Shown: positions 52,016 through 60,924, counted from the stretch's first letter. The stretch is DNA of 64,000 bases from 14-2 sp963628035 (GCA_963628035.1 CAVGED010000082.1:91896-155895), one strand, 5' to 3'. Translations and numbers: made by a program. The notes: generated by a model not told the origin, from the sequence alone.

Positions 52016-52981
52016 TTAATTATTTTCATCTTCCGCTTCAATTTCTAATCGCTGCAGAATATCCGAAATAATCCTTACATCTTCAATCCGTGTAATCCCA
52101 AAACATTTCTTTCCTGCATCTTTAACCGATGCTCCTATATGATATGCTATTGTCTCGTCAACAATAAGAAATCTGTCGTGAAATACACCTGTATAGTTTA
52201 TGGTCAAAGTTGGATACTGACTATTAAAATTAGCAATATCCTGACTTGTTAAGCGAGTTCTTCGCCCCGCGCAAATAGTAACATCTACTCCAGCTTTCTT
52301 TTTTGACAAAATATTCAAAGTGCCAATATCAACATAATTATCAATTAACACGATTGATTTTTCTGCCTTTTCTACAAGACTCACCAACAGACTAAATGCA
52401 TCATATATCTGACCATCAAAAAATATTTTTTGTCCTACTTCCTCGTGTTCAGATATGTACGCAAAAATCTGATTGAATTTTTCATTGGACTCTTTTTGAT
52501 ATTCCAACTGTTTTAATTCAAGACTGTGTATTTTGTCAAACATCAACGAATTCTCTGCAAGAAACCGTCTCATCTTCACAAAGGTATTCATAATATTTAC
52601 ACTTACCTGAATAGCTTCATCGCTTCTCAACACAGCAGAAAGCATTGCTATTCCTTGCTCTGTAAAAACATATGGCAAATATCTTCTACCACCTTTAGTA
52701 GCTATAGTTTCAGTTTCTATATTTGAGGTCGCTAATTGCGACCTCAATTCAGAATACTCATCTTCAGTCAATTGAAAGCAAAAACTTTCTGGAAAACGTT
52801 TAGAATTTCTCTTCACACTTTCATTCAGTCTTTTCGTTTCAACATTATATAGCATTGCCAAATCACTATCTATCATTACCTGTTGTCCACGTACATAATG
52901 GATCAAATTTTCGATTCTTTCTTCCGTGTTATTTACTACTACAGGAACATTTACTTCTGTTTTTTCAGCCACATTAATCAT
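52016..52981 (-). CDS. ORF6N-domain DNA-binding-type protein with PLD-like C-terminus
   Basis: A 321-residue protein. The ORF6N domain (about 20-130) has QQVMIDSDLAMLYNVETKRL, the KRFPESFCFQLT stretch, and YVFTEQGIAMLSAVL. A coiled linker follows (about 135-190). The C-terminus (about 195-310) resembles a phospholipase-D-like domain with one degenerate motif, FHDRFLIVDE. ORF6N proteins are found in phages and bacterial genomes and are thought to bind DNA. No phage genes adjoin it. AAAGG lies 7 bases before the ATG. An in-frame TTG upstream lies inside the palindrome and is less likely. Confidence 0.8.
   Translation of the reverse strand: MINVAEKTEVNVPVVVNNTEERIENLIHYVRGQQVMIDSDLAMLYNVETKRLNESVKRNSKRFPESFCFQLTEDEYSELRSQLATSNIETETIATKGGRRYLPYVFTEQGIAMLSAVLRSDEAIQVSVNIMNTFVKMRRFLAENSLMFDKIHSLELKQLEYQKESNEKFNQIFAYISEHEEVGQKIFFDGQIYDAFSLLVSLVEKAEKSIVLIDNYVDIGTLNILSKKKAGVDVTICAGRRTRLTSQDIANFNSQYPTLTINYTGVFHDRFLIVDETIAYHIGASVKDAGKKCFGITRIEDVRIISDILQRLEIEAEDENN
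52723..52747. promoter_or_regulatory. Internal palindrome copy inside the ORF6N gene
   Basis: TTGAGGTCGC and GCGACCTCAA (52723-52732 and 52738-52747) surround TAATT. The 25-bp site matches the centre of the promoter palindrome with one substitution. It encodes the conserved LRSQLATS region of the domain. Confidence 0.6.
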
Positions 52982-52991
52982 CTCCCAGCCT

Positions 52992-53026
52992 TTTCTTTGA
53001 GGTCGCAAATTGCGACCTCAAAGAAA
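52992..53026. promoter_or_regulatory. Perfect 35-bp palindrome at the ORF6N promoter
   Basis: TTTCTTTGAGGTCGCAA (52992-53008) and TTGCGACCTCAAAGAAA (53010-53026) are perfect complements around one central base. The palindrome spans the expected transcription start and touches the -10 box. It could be an operator in DNA or a strong hairpin just before the ribosome site in the message. Confidence 0.8.
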
Positions 53027-53054
53027 TTGTACATCTGCATCCCTGCATAGTCAA
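53026..53054 (-). promoter_or_regulatory. Promoter of the ORF6N gene
   Basis: TTGACT (53049-53054), a 17-bp spacer and TACAAT (53026-53031) on the minus strand. A half-site CGACCTCAA lies just beyond the -35 at 53062-53070. Confidence 0.65.
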
Positions 53055-53257
53055 TCTATTTCGACCTCAATCGACAAATAATTTATTTTGACTGTAACAG
53101 TTCAGATGCCCCCAAATATGCTAGAATTTCCTTAAGTAATGAATTCTGAATTTCTGGATTCCCCAGGCTGGTTCCCCCATACCAGTCATCTATTAATTTG
53201 AAAACTGGGCAAAGAAGGGAGATGATGACATTCTGGCTACTTAACAGCGTAGCGTTG

Positions 53258-54148
53258 TTACTCATAATCAAGCATAGAATCCATATTCTCATGAAGCTCA
53301 TCCAGGTACGCCTTCATCTCGTCCCTAAGCTCCGGGTTACGCAGTGCAAATTCAATATTGGCCTGGATAAAACCGGTCTTGGTTCCCACATCGTAGCGGT
53401 GCCCCTTGAAATCATAGGCATACATGGCCTGTTCCTTTGCCAGACGCTTTAAGGCATCTGTCAACTGGATCTCCCCGCCCTTACCGGCCTCCTGTGTCTC
53501 CAGGAACTCGAAAATATCCGGCATGATAATATATCTTCCAAGGACTGCCACATTGGAGGGTGCCTCGTCAATTGCAGGCTTCTCCACCATATCCTGTACC
53601 TTGTACACCCGGTCATCCACCTGCTTGCCTGCGATGATCCCGTACTTGTTCACCACCTCATGGGGCACGGTCTGTACGCCCAGGATGGATGTGCGGTACT
53701 CATTGTACACATCCAGCATCTGTCCCAGACAAGGCTGCTTAGAAATCACTACATCGTCCCCCAGAAGCACCGCAAACGGTTCATCTCCGATAAAATGCCG
53801 GGCAGTCAGAATGGCATGCCCCAATCCTCTGGGCTCCTTCTGGCGTATGTAGTGAATGTTGGCCATCTCCGAGATGTCCTTCACCATCTCCAGCATCTCA
53901 AGCTTCCCACTCCGCTCCAGCTCCAGCTCCAACTCGATGGAACGGTCGAAATGATCCTCAATGGAGCGCTTATTGCGCCCGGTGACGATGATAATGTCCT
54001 GGATCCCTGCTGCCACAGCCTCCTCGATGATATACTGGATAGTGGGCTTGTCCACAATGGGAAGCATCTCCTTGGGCTGTGCCTTGGTCGCCGGCAGGAA
54101 ACGTGTTCCAAGACCCGCTGCCGGTATAATTGCTTTCGTTACCTTCAT
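53258..54148 (-). CDS. galU: UTP-glucose-1-phosphate uridylyltransferase
   Basis: A 296-residue nucleotidyltransferase making UDP-glucose. The signature PAAGLGTRFLPATKAQPKEMLP begins at residue 9, followed by IQYIIEEAVAAGI, FAVLLGDDV (metal and sugar-nucleotide binding) and EKPAIDEAPS. The length is standard. AGGAGG precedes the ATG. It ends a group running murI-DUF1934-galU. The 110 bp to its right-hand neighbour's promoter contains a short open stretch that I cannot assign. Confidence 0.95.
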   Translation of the reverse strand: MKVTKAIIPAAGLGTRFLPATKAQPKEMLPIVDKPTIQYIIEEAVAAGIQDIIIVTGRNKRSIEDHFDRSIELELELERSGKLEMLEMVKDISEMANIHYIRQKEPRGLGHAILTARHFIGDEPFAVLLGDDVVISKQPCLGQMLDVYNEYRTSILGVQTVPHEVVNKYGIIAGKQVDDRVYKVQDMVEKPAIDEAPSNVAVLGRYIIMPDIFEFLETQEAGKGGEIQLTDALKRLAKEQAMYAYDFKGHRYDVGTKTGFIQANIEFALRNPELRDEMKAYLDELHENMDSMLDYE

Positions 54149-54162
54149 ATTCTCGAATCCTC

Positions 54163-54615
54163 CTATGATAATTTAAAATCCTTTGCATTCTTGGACTTGA
54201 TATTCACTGTAATATTGCAGTTGGCAAGAAATTCGTAGTTGACCTCCAGATCGTAATTGACTGTCACATCGATATTTTCCTCCGTCTCCGCCACCTGCAC
54301 CCGCTTGGCATCAATGCCAATGAGTATGCTGCCAAAGGGCGTGTAATAATACGTCAGATTCTTTTTATTTTTTTCAAAAATCATATGAACGTTGGCCACA
54401 CCCTTCTTGGTGATATCCAGGCTGTCCGGGGCGATCTTAATGATATTCTTCGTAGTCCCTTCGAAGCCTTCCATAACCTCATCATACAACACATAATGCT
54501 TTTCGTTCTTCTTATAATAATCACCGGGAGTGATCACCTCGACCGGCTCCCCGTCGCCATCCTCCTGCGCCTGAAACTGCAGTCCGCTGATGGTCAGCAA
54601 AATATCCTTCGTCAT
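54163..54615 (-). CDS. DUF1934 (YwiB-like) beta-barrel protein
   Basis: A 150-residue small cytosolic protein of the DUF1934/YwiB family. It has a calycin-like pattern of strands: DILLTISGLQF, HYVLYDEVMEG, NIIKIAPDSLDITKKG, TPFGSILIGIDAKRV and a final NCNITVNIKSK. The function is unknown. The ATG at 54615 lies five bases after murI with GAGGAGT in front; longer frames overlap murI and are unlikely. Confidence 0.85.
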   Translation of the reverse strand: MTKDILLTISGLQFQAQEDGDGEPVEVITPGDYYKKNEKHYVLYDEVMEGFEGTTKNIIKIAPDSLDITKKGVANVHMIFEKNKKNLTYYYTPFGSILIGIDAKRVQVAETEENIDVTVNYDLEVNYEFLANCNITVNIKSKNAKDFKLS

Positions 54616-54619
54616 CCTC

Positions 54620-55453
54620 TTACTCCTCGATATGCACCAGCTGCGCCTCCTCAATCTCACAGGGCAGGATGGTATTTGCAAATTCCTTGAACTTATCCGC
54701 TGCATCGCTGACATAGAACTGATATTGTGGAACTTCCCCGGTTTCCAGACCGTCATTGACCAGATCCTGCTCCTCTAACAGCGCCTTCAAGCTCTGAGCT
54801 GTCTCATAAGCCGGGTTCACCAGAGTAACGGACTCCCCCAGGATCCTGCGCAGTGTGCTGCGCAATAACGGATAGTGGGTGCAGCCCATGATCATGGTAT
54901 CAATGTCGGATGACTGGAAGGAATCCAGGTATCGTCTGGCAATCTCCTCCGTGATGGGATCCTTCCGCCAGCCCTCCTCCACCAGAGGCACAAACAGCGG
55001 GCATGGCTTTCCAATGACCACGGCTTCCGGATTGCGTTCATGTATGACGCTGGTATAGATCTGGCTTCCGATGGTGGCCTCCGTACCGATGACACCGATC
55101 CTCCCATTCCGGGTAGTCTCAGCCGCCACCTTGGCACCGGGTCTTACGACACCGATGATTGGGATGTCAAGCTCCGTCCGTATCTGCGGAAGCGCCAGGG
55201 CACTGGCAGTATTGCAGGCCACCACGATGGCTTTCACGCCCTTCTCCTGTAAGAAACGGATGATCTGACGGGAGTAGCGGGTGATAGTCTCCTTCGACTT
55301 GCTTCCATAGGGAACCCGCGCAGTGTCACCAAAATAGATCAGGCGCTCCCCCGGAAGCTGGCGCATGATCTCCCTGGCTACTGTCAGACCGCCTACGCCG
55401 GAATCAAATACGCCGATGGGTTTATATCTTCTATTATCCAATGATTGGCTCAT
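54620..55453 (-). CDS. murI: Glutamate racemase
   Basis: A 277-residue racemase supplying D-glutamate for peptidoglycan. The N-terminal IGVFDSGVGGLTVAREI, the first catalytic cysteine in IVVACNTASALALP, and the second in MIMGCTHYPLLR are all present. The length is normal. First gene of a group with DUF1934 and galU, under its own promoter. Confidence 0.96.
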   Translation of the reverse strand: MSQSLDNRRYKPIGVFDSGVGGLTVAREIMRQLPGERLIYFGDTARVPYGSKSKETITRYSRQIIRFLQEKGVKAIVVACNTASALALPQIRTELDIPIIGVVRPGAKVAAETTRNGRIGVIGTEATIGSQIYTSVIHERNPEAVVIGKPCPLFVPLVEEGWRKDPITEEIARRYLDSFQSSDIDTMIMGCTHYPLLRSTLRRILGESVTLVNPAYETAQSLKALLEEQDLVNDGLETGEVPQYQFYVSDAADKFKEFANTILPCEIEEAQLVHIEE

Positions 55454-55486
55454 ATTATGTACGCTCCAAATAAATCTTGTAGACTT

Positions 55487-55515
55487 ATTTTAACCTTTCC
55501 GGGGGAAATATGCAA
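55487..55515 (-). promoter_or_regulatory. Promoter of the murI-DUF1934-galU group
   Basis: TTGCAT (55510-55515), a 17-bp spacer and TAAAAT (55487-55492) on the minus strand, 34 bp before the murI start. Confidence 0.7.
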
Positions 55516-55529
55516 GCAGTATTATAGCG

Positions 55530-55569
55530 ACAGTTCAGCCCACGCCCTGTTTCGGTCTGGCTGAACTGT
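55530..55569. repeat. Palindromic REP-like hairpin, copy 2
   Basis: ACAGTTCAGCC (55530-55540) pairs with GGCTGAACTGT (55559-55569), ending in the stop codon of spoIIR. It closely matches 19209-19245, including much of the loop. Confidence 0.8.
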
Positions 55570-56231
55570 TAATCCAAGAATGAAAGCCACTTCAGCCTCA
55601 CTTCATAATTGCCGCTGTCCATAATGGCTTCGTACTCTTCGGTGGTCAGTACCTGCTTTAAGGATTCTTTCGCTTCCTCGTCAACCACTTCATACACGCT
55701 GCCGGAAAAGCACATGTTGGGATACATGACGCACCACCAGTTTTTCCCCTTGCCCTGGCCGATGGTCAACTGAAGAGCCTCGTATTCACCAGCCGGAAAG
55801 GTGTAACTGCCGTATGTTTTTTTCGGAAACTGAGCTTGTGTGAGGGCTGCCGTGACAGGATAATCATAGCCCTGTTCGGCTATTGTGCTTCTTGCTGTGT
55901 CTATAATTGCCGGAAGATCCTGCTGAATCTTCTCCCTGCTCTCTTCGGCATCGGTGATCCCGGACAGCTCCCGGTGCATGTAAGCACCTACGGCGTCCCG
56001 CACCAGAAGCTTTAAGTCCTGATCCGCCTTGCTGTCGCTGTTGGCGCGCACGTGAAAGCGGATCACCTTCTCTGCAAGCTCCTGAGCAAGCCGTTCTTGG
56101 CTGTATTGGTATGCGCCGATAGCTATAATAACAAGAAACGCTATGCAGGCGGCAATCCGTTTGCATAATGGCAATGCATATGCTTTCATTCGCGGCAATG
56201 TCTTTGTAATGGGCATGTTCGTTGGTTTCAT
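55569..56231 (-). CDS. spoIIR: Stage II sporulation protein R
   Basis: A 220-residue secreted signalling protein. An N-terminal membrane helix (about 27-46) precedes the conserved RFHVRANSDSKADQDLKLLV segment and a C-terminal GKNWWCVMYPNMCF domain. SpoIIR is made in the forespore and activates SpoIIGA, hence sigma-E in the mother cell. AAGGAGG precedes the ATG at 56231. It lies 52 bp after the fused germination gene; a sigma-F promoter is expected but I cannot point to one. Confidence 0.95.
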   Translation of the reverse strand: MKPTNMPITKTLPRMKAYALPLCKRIAACIAFLVIIAIGAYQYSQERLAQELAEKVIRFHVRANSDSKADQDLKLLVRDAVGAYMHRELSGITDAEESREKIQQDLPAIIDTARSTIAEQGYDYPVTAALTQAQFPKKTYGSYTFPAGEYEALQLTIGQGKGKNWWCVMYPNMCFSGSVYEVVDEEAKESLKQVLTTEEYEAIMDSGNYEVRLKWLSFLD

Positions 56232-56283
56232 TACGTTCTCCTCCTTGTTGCTGATAAGAGGATTATTTCCAGAAATTTCCGAT

Positions 56284-58455
56284 TTATTCATTCACTACAT
56301 CCATATCCACCGAAAATCGATAAGCTATATGCTCTCCATAGCCCTCGTAATCCTGCTGATACTCTTCATACAGTTCCCTGGCATATCCCCCCAGCCGAAT
56401 ATAACTGTTGGCGATATCCATCCCCGGCGTTTCCTTCATCCGGTCAGCGGTCAGTGCCATAGATTCCTCCAACTGCCGATCCAGTTCCTTTTTCAACTTA
56501 CCTTTTGTCGGTACGTCACCCTTGGCCGCCTTCTGCACCTGGGCGTCCCCGGTCAATGCGATGGTGATCACGATCGAATCTTCACCACCGTTCTGTCCCG
56601 CAGTTCCCGGATTCCCGCTGCTGATCCGTACCGCCGCCCCAAGATCCGTGAGCTGAAACACGGTTCCGTCCTCCAGCTGATAGAGAAAACGCTCCAGAAG
56701 ATTCTGACAGAGAAATGACTTCATGCTGTCCTCCACAGAGATATTTCCTTTGTAGGCAAAGGCCGCCAGAACCGCGTATTCTGTGATGGCAGGCACATTT
56801 CCGTTATCTGCAAGCACCGGGATCAACAAAACCTCATTCCTGTTGTGCCACTGATTCATCAGATCCCCCAAAGTCACCACCTTATTTTCCTTAAAATCCT
56901 TCTGGGCATCTACCATCTGCTCCAGATATTTTCCCATGGTTCCGCTTGTCTCCTCCGTCAACACCAGAATATCCGCTGCCTTGCCGGACGTCGCAAACAG
57001 GCTGATATTCCTTGCCAACAGCTCCTCCTGCTCTAAGAAGGCAAGCAGCTCCCGCAGCGCCTGGTCATCCGCAAGCAATGCTTCCCCGATAACAATCGCT
57101 TTTAGATGGCTGTAATCCAGCACTTTGTTGGTGTTGTTTTCATAGGCCTTCTGCGCCTCGTAATATGCCCCGCCCTGCACCGAGAAGCTTAAGGGTCTCT
57201 GGCTTGGGCTCTCGCCCTTTTCGCTCTCCGACAGATCCGGGAAGTCGAAGGTGATCACAATATCGTCCTTCTCTTTATCAATGCCAACTGCCATGGGGAA
57301 CCCCCGATCCTCCAATTCTCTGGCAGAACAGCCTGTAAAAAGCAGGAGCGATGCCATTACCAAAAGAAGCACATTTATTTTTTTCCTATTAGATAACAAA
57401 AGAAGCAGAATCGGCAAAAGCACCAGCACCGGAATCGCCACGCACTTGATATACATCGCAAAAACCTCCTCCGCCTGGGGATACACATAAAACCACCTGG
57501 CACCGCCAAATTCCAGGATCAATACTGCCAGCAACCCGTAATTGGTCTTTTTTTCATGAAAAAGCTCCTTTAATACATGGCCCGAATAAAACACCCCGGT
57601 ATTGATCAGTGCAAACAGCGAGAAAAACCAGATCGCTGTCATAAATGCATCCAGCCGAGCGAAGAATTCCCCCGGCAGCTTCACCATACTCATGAGCGTG
57701 ATGACCGGACGCTTCAATGCCTCTATGGTTTTTACCTGAAAGGTTCCAAGGAGGATCAGATAGATTGCTCCGATAAGCACTGCCGTAATCCCAACCGCCC
57801 ATCTGGCACTGCCGGAAAGACGCTCCGGCCTTGCACACCAGGGCTTTAGAAACTGGATAAAAAATAATGGCAGGAAGAAGACAAATACCGTCAGCGTTCC
57901 GCCGGAAAATCCGGAAAACGAGGTTACCGCCACAGGCGTCCAGTAATCGACATTCACCCCTCTGGCTGCCAGGATCAGCATTAAAAGCAGCGGAAGTCCC
58001 AGGATCCAGAAAAGAATCTCGTAGATACGAGCCCGCACTTCCATTCCCCGGACAGCCGCATAGGCCGCTACCGCCAGCAGCAGGAAACAGATCAGACCAA
58101 AGGATCCTTCCGGCAGCAGCCATGCCCATATCAGCCCTGTCAGTTGATACACTCCGAAGGCTGCCAGCAACAGAAAGAAAAACAGATAAAACATCATCAG
58201 TATATCTGCAAATACACTTCCGCACACGCGCTTCAGATAGGTATAATAATCTCCCTCTGTCCGATCCATGACTTTTCCCAGCAGCCACAGGTATCCAAAG
58301 GCCAGAAGCACCGCGACAGCAATACAGAATATCCCGTCTGTTCCCGCTGTCTTTGCCAACAGGCCGGGCAGCAACAGACTGCCGATCCCGAAAAGATCCA
58401 GGATCATCAGTCGGCGGGCCTGCCGTACGGAGATTTTACGGTTACTTGAAAACAT
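56284..58455 (-). CDS. Fused GerKB-GerKC spore germination protein
   Basis: A 723-residue protein combining two parts of a germinant receptor that are normally separate. Residues 1-355 form a GerAB/ArcD-type permease with about ten helices (QARRLMILDLFGIGSLLLPG at the start). Residues 356-723 form a Ger(x)C lipoprotein: a signal-like helix with lipobox LLFTGC (Cys376), then GFPMAVGIDKEKDDI and the C-terminal GerAC domain. No stop or frameshift is seen at the join. GAGGAGG precedes the ATG. It lies 41 bp after gerKA, so both are co-transcribed and the receptor is probably complete. Confidence 0.85.
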   Translation of the reverse strand: MFSSNRKISVRQARRLMILDLFGIGSLLLPGLLAKTAGTDGIFCIAVAVLLAFGYLWLLGKVMDRTEGDYYTYLKRVCGSVFADILMMFYLFFFLLLAAFGVYQLTGLIWAWLLPEGSFGLICFLLLAVAAYAAVRGMEVRARIYEILFWILGLPLLLMLILAARGVNVDYWTPVAVTSFSGFSGGTLTVFVFFLPLFFIQFLKPWCARPERLSGSARWAVGITAVLIGAIYLILLGTFQVKTIEALKRPVITLMSMVKLPGEFFARLDAFMTAIWFFSLFALINTGVFYSGHVLKELFHEKKTNYGLLAVLILEFGGARWFYVYPQAEEVFAMYIKCVAIPVLVLLPILLLLLSNRKKINVLLLVMASLLLFTGCSARELEDRGFPMAVGIDKEKDDIVITFDFPDLSESEKGESPSQRPLSFSVQGGAYYEAQKAYENNTNKVLDYSHLKAIVIGEALLADDQALRELLAFLEQEELLARNISLFATSGKAADILVLTEETSGTMGKYLEQMVDAQKDFKENKVVTLGDLMNQWHNRNEVLLIPVLADNGNVPAITEYAVLAAFAYKGNISVEDSMKSFLCQNLLERFLYQLEDGTVFQLTDLGAAVRISSGNPGTAGQNGGEDSIVITIALTGDAQVQKAAKGDVPTKGKLKKELDRQLEESMALTADRMKETPGMDIANSYIRLGGYARELYEEYQQDYEGYGEHIAYRFSVDMDVVNE

Positions 58456-58496
58456 GCTTTCCCCTCCTCGCTATATGCAACCATATTTTTGCATTC

Positions 58497-60002
58497 CTAT
58501 GATTCATTTTTCCCGTTCTTCTGCTTTTTTCTCAGCCGGATCCTGGCGCCCTCCCTGGTATAAATAGGCCGCCGCTTCAACATTGCCAGCGGCAGACGCA
58601 GCAAAGAATCTCTCTGATCCCTGTAATCATTCAGATCCGCTCCGACAAAGGGCATGAGATATGGAATGCCAAAGCTCTCAAGCCCGGAGAGGTGTACCAA
58701 CAGCACCAGCAGCCCCAGGAGGAAGCCGAAAAATCCCAGCCATGCACAGAGGAAGATAAATCCAAACTTCAATATACGGAAGGCTGTGGCAAATTCTTCA
58801 TTGGGTATGGCAAAGGAACAGAGCGCTGTCAGAGCCACCACGATAACCACGATGGGGCTGACGATATTGGCATCCACCGCCGCCTGCCCGATGATCAGAC
58901 CGCCCACGATGCCGATGGTATTTCCCATGGCTCCCGGCAGACGCACCCCGGCTTCCCGCAGAAGTTCAAATGCCAGCTCCATGATCAGGATCTCCACCAC
59001 CGCCGGAAACGGCACTCCCTGGCGAGCCGCCGCAAAGGACAGCAGCAAATCCGTCGGAAGGATCTGCGTGTGAAAATTCGTCACTGCCAGGTACAGCCCC
59101 GGCAGTGCCATAGCCAGAAAAGACGCCACATAGCGGAGCGCCCTGGTGAAGGAAGCAATCTCCCAACGGCTGTAATAGTCATCACTGGTCTGTATAAAGG
59201 AATTGTAGTCCGTAGGAAGGATCAGCGCCACCGGCGAATTGTCTACCAGTAGCACAATGCGGCCCTCCAGGATTGCCATGGCCGCCCGGTCCGGCCGCTG
59301 GGTGGTCTGAAACTGCGGAAAAGGCGATAGCCAGTTTTCCTCTGTCAGTTGCTCGATGATTCCGCTGTCCAGCACGCCATCAATCTCAAAGTCAGAAAGC
59401 CTTTCCTCAATGGCACTAAGCAGTTCCGGCCGGATCAGATCTTCCATGTACATCAGATCCACATTGGTACCTGAGCGTCTCCCGGCAAAGGATTCCCGCA
59501 CCTTCACCCCCGGTGTTCGAAGCCTTTTTCGCACCAGTGCCGTATTCACCTTCACGGACTCCGTAAATCCCTCATTGGATCCCCTGAGTACCTTCTCCGA
59601 ATCGGTTTCCCGCACGCCCATGCCCGGATAACCCTTGTCGCTGATCTTCAGCGCCCGGTCATACCCATCCACCAGGAAAATGGCATCTCCGGTCAGCAGC
59701 CCTGCCGCTGCATCCTCCATGTCCTGATACTCCGTCACATCCGAGATTCCCACACCATTTTCTCTGAGGTACGAAAGAATCTTCTCCTCCGGCATTCCCC
59801 ACAGTGTATTCAGGAGTTTTCCTATCACCGAATCCTCCAACAGCATATTTCCCACTGCCACCTCAATGTAGGCGATAAAGCACTCCACCCCAAGCTCCCG
59901 CCCCAGCTTCATACGCCGTGTCTTGATATCGGCACAATTCGAGAATATCTGCTGAAACACTTCTATATTTTTTTCCAGATCGGAAACAATTTTAGTTGAC
60001 AT
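58497..60002 (-). CDS. gerKA: GerA-family spore germination protein (GerKA)
   Basis: A 501-residue GerA-type subunit. The soluble N-terminal half contains the GDAIFLVDGYDRAL and VNTALVRKRLRTPGVKV stretches. The C-terminal half has about five membrane helices with the conserved YNSFIQTSDDYYSRW, MELAFELLREAGVRLPG and GIVGGLIIGQAAV sequences. It forms the receptor in the spore inner membrane together with the B and C parts, which are fused in the next gene. AAAGGAG precedes the ATG. No sigma-G promoter can be named with confidence. Confidence 0.94.
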   Translation of the reverse strand: MSTKIVSDLEKNIEVFQQIFSNCADIKTRRMKLGRELGVECFIAYIEVAVGNMLLEDSVIGKLLNTLWGMPEEKILSYLRENGVGISDVTEYQDMEDAAAGLLTGDAIFLVDGYDRALKISDKGYPGMGVRETDSEKVLRGSNEGFTESVKVNTALVRKRLRTPGVKVRESFAGRRSGTNVDLMYMEDLIRPELLSAIEERLSDFEIDGVLDSGIIEQLTEENWLSPFPQFQTTQRPDRAAMAILEGRIVLLVDNSPVALILPTDYNSFIQTSDDYYSRWEIASFTRALRYVASFLAMALPGLYLAVTNFHTQILPTDLLLSFAAARQGVPFPAVVEILIMELAFELLREAGVRLPGAMGNTIGIVGGLIIGQAAVDANIVSPIVVIVVALTALCSFAIPNEEFATAFRILKFGFIFLCAWLGFFGFLLGLLVLLVHLSGLESFGIPYLMPFVGADLNDYRDQRDSLLRLPLAMLKRRPIYTREGARIRLRKKQKNGKNES

Positions 60003-60031
60003 AATTCTCCTTTCAGTTATTGAAAGCCTGC

Positions 60032-60184
60032 GGATTGCTCCATGCTTCGCATTCTCGCAATCCTACCTATATTCGCATATCGCCCCATCGCTTTGCTCTG
60101 TGGCTTTTATGCTCATATAGGTTAGCGTCTCTGATGTGCATGCATTCGTCTATGCAAGCATAGTTCCTGCATGCACATCGAGAC
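60032..60184. repeat. Three-hairpin structured element
   Basis: Three hairpins follow each other between gerKA and the GntR terminator. Hairpin 1 has arms GGATTGC/GCAATCC (60032-60063). Hairpin 2 has arms ACCTATAT/ATATAGGT and inner GCATA/TATGC with a symmetrical TC internal loop (60065-60122). Hairpin 3 has GATGTGCATGCA/TGCATGCACATC, an outer GTCTC/GAGAC helix and an inner CTATGC/GCATAG stem (60127-60184). No coding frame is visible. It could be a structured RNA leader of gerKA or a MITE-like repeat. Confidence 0.6.
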
Positions 60185-60194
60185 TAGGCTTTCA

Positions 60195-60232
60195 TAATAA
60201 AAACTGCCTACAGCAATCACCATAGACAGTTT
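60195..60232 (-). terminator. Terminator of the GntR gene
   Basis: AAACTGTCTA (60223-60232) pairs with TAGGCAGTTT (60201-60210, one G-U pair) on the minus strand, followed by TTTATTATG. Confidence 0.8.
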
Positions 60233-60249
60233 CTCTCAAATCAACTAAA

Positions 60250-60924
60250 TTATTCCTGCTCCCGGATAATATTCTTAACGACCTTCTCCTGATTCATCAC
60301 ATGCCGCCCCATGGCCTGCACTACATATTCCACATCCCTGCGTGAGAGTCCTTCGTATATCTCCTGATGCTCCGCGATCAAGGTCGGGTAACTCTTCTCA
60401 TCCTTCAGATACTCCACCCGGTAACGATACATCTGCTCCCGGAGGTTATTTAACAGTGTCATCAGCTTCGGATTATCCGCGGCTTTGTAGATCGCATCGT
60501 GAAAGTCCACATCCGCCTGGGCCACCTTCTTCACATTTCTGACTCTGGTGGACTCTTCAAAATCCCTCATCGCCAGCTTCAGCTGCCGGAGCTGCTGATC
60601 CGTGATCTTATCACAAGCCAGCTGCACTGCCAGTTCATCCAGTGCTTTTCGGATCTTAAGAACATCCTCCATATCCTTCTCGGTCATCTTGGCGACCTCG
60701 GCACCCTTCCTGGGGTACGTCACCGCCAGCCCCTCCTGCTCCAGCATGCGGATAGCCTCCCGGATCGGTGTCCGGCTGACACCCAGCTTAGCTGCCAGCT
60801 GCAGCTCCATCAGCCGCTCGCCCGGCTTCAATTCTCCCTTCAAGATTGCTTCCCGCAAGGTATTAAACACAACATCCCTCAGAGGAAGATAGGCATCCAT
60901 ATTTAATTCTAAATTTTCTGTCAT
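60250..60924 (-). CDS. GntR-family regulator (FadR/FCD subfamily)
   Basis: A 224-residue regulator. A winged helix-turn-helix (about 10-80, with GERLMELQLAAKLGVSRTPI and EQEGLAVTYPRKGAEV) is followed by an FCD ligand-binding domain (about 90-215). The metal-binding residues fit: DVDFHDAIYKAAD, LIAEHQEIYEGL and AMGRHVMNQ. Members respond to carboxylic acids or sugars. The target is not visible; it lies with ispE on the same strand. GGAGG precedes the ATG. Confidence 0.9.
   Translation of the reverse strand: MTENLELNMDAYLPLRDVVFNTLREAILKGELKPGERLMELQLAAKLGVSRTPIREAIRMLEQEGLAVTYPRKGAEVAKMTEKDMEDVLKIRKALDELAVQLACDKITDQQLRQLKLAMRDFEESTRVRNVKKVAQADVDFHDAIYKAADNPKLMTLLNNLREQMYRYRVEYLKDEKSYPTLIAEHQEIYEGLSRRDVEYVVQAMGRHVMNQEKVVKNIIREQE

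Noticed and set aside
52016..52981. Prophage remnant around the ORF6N gene
   Set aside because: ORF6N occurs in phages, but no other phage gene, integrase or att site is seen nearby.
53083..53222. Short minus-strand open stretch between galU and the ORF6N promoter
   Set aside because: It could be a fragment of a lost gene (KLIDDWYGGTSLGNPEIQ) but has no start, no ribosome site and no recognisable family.
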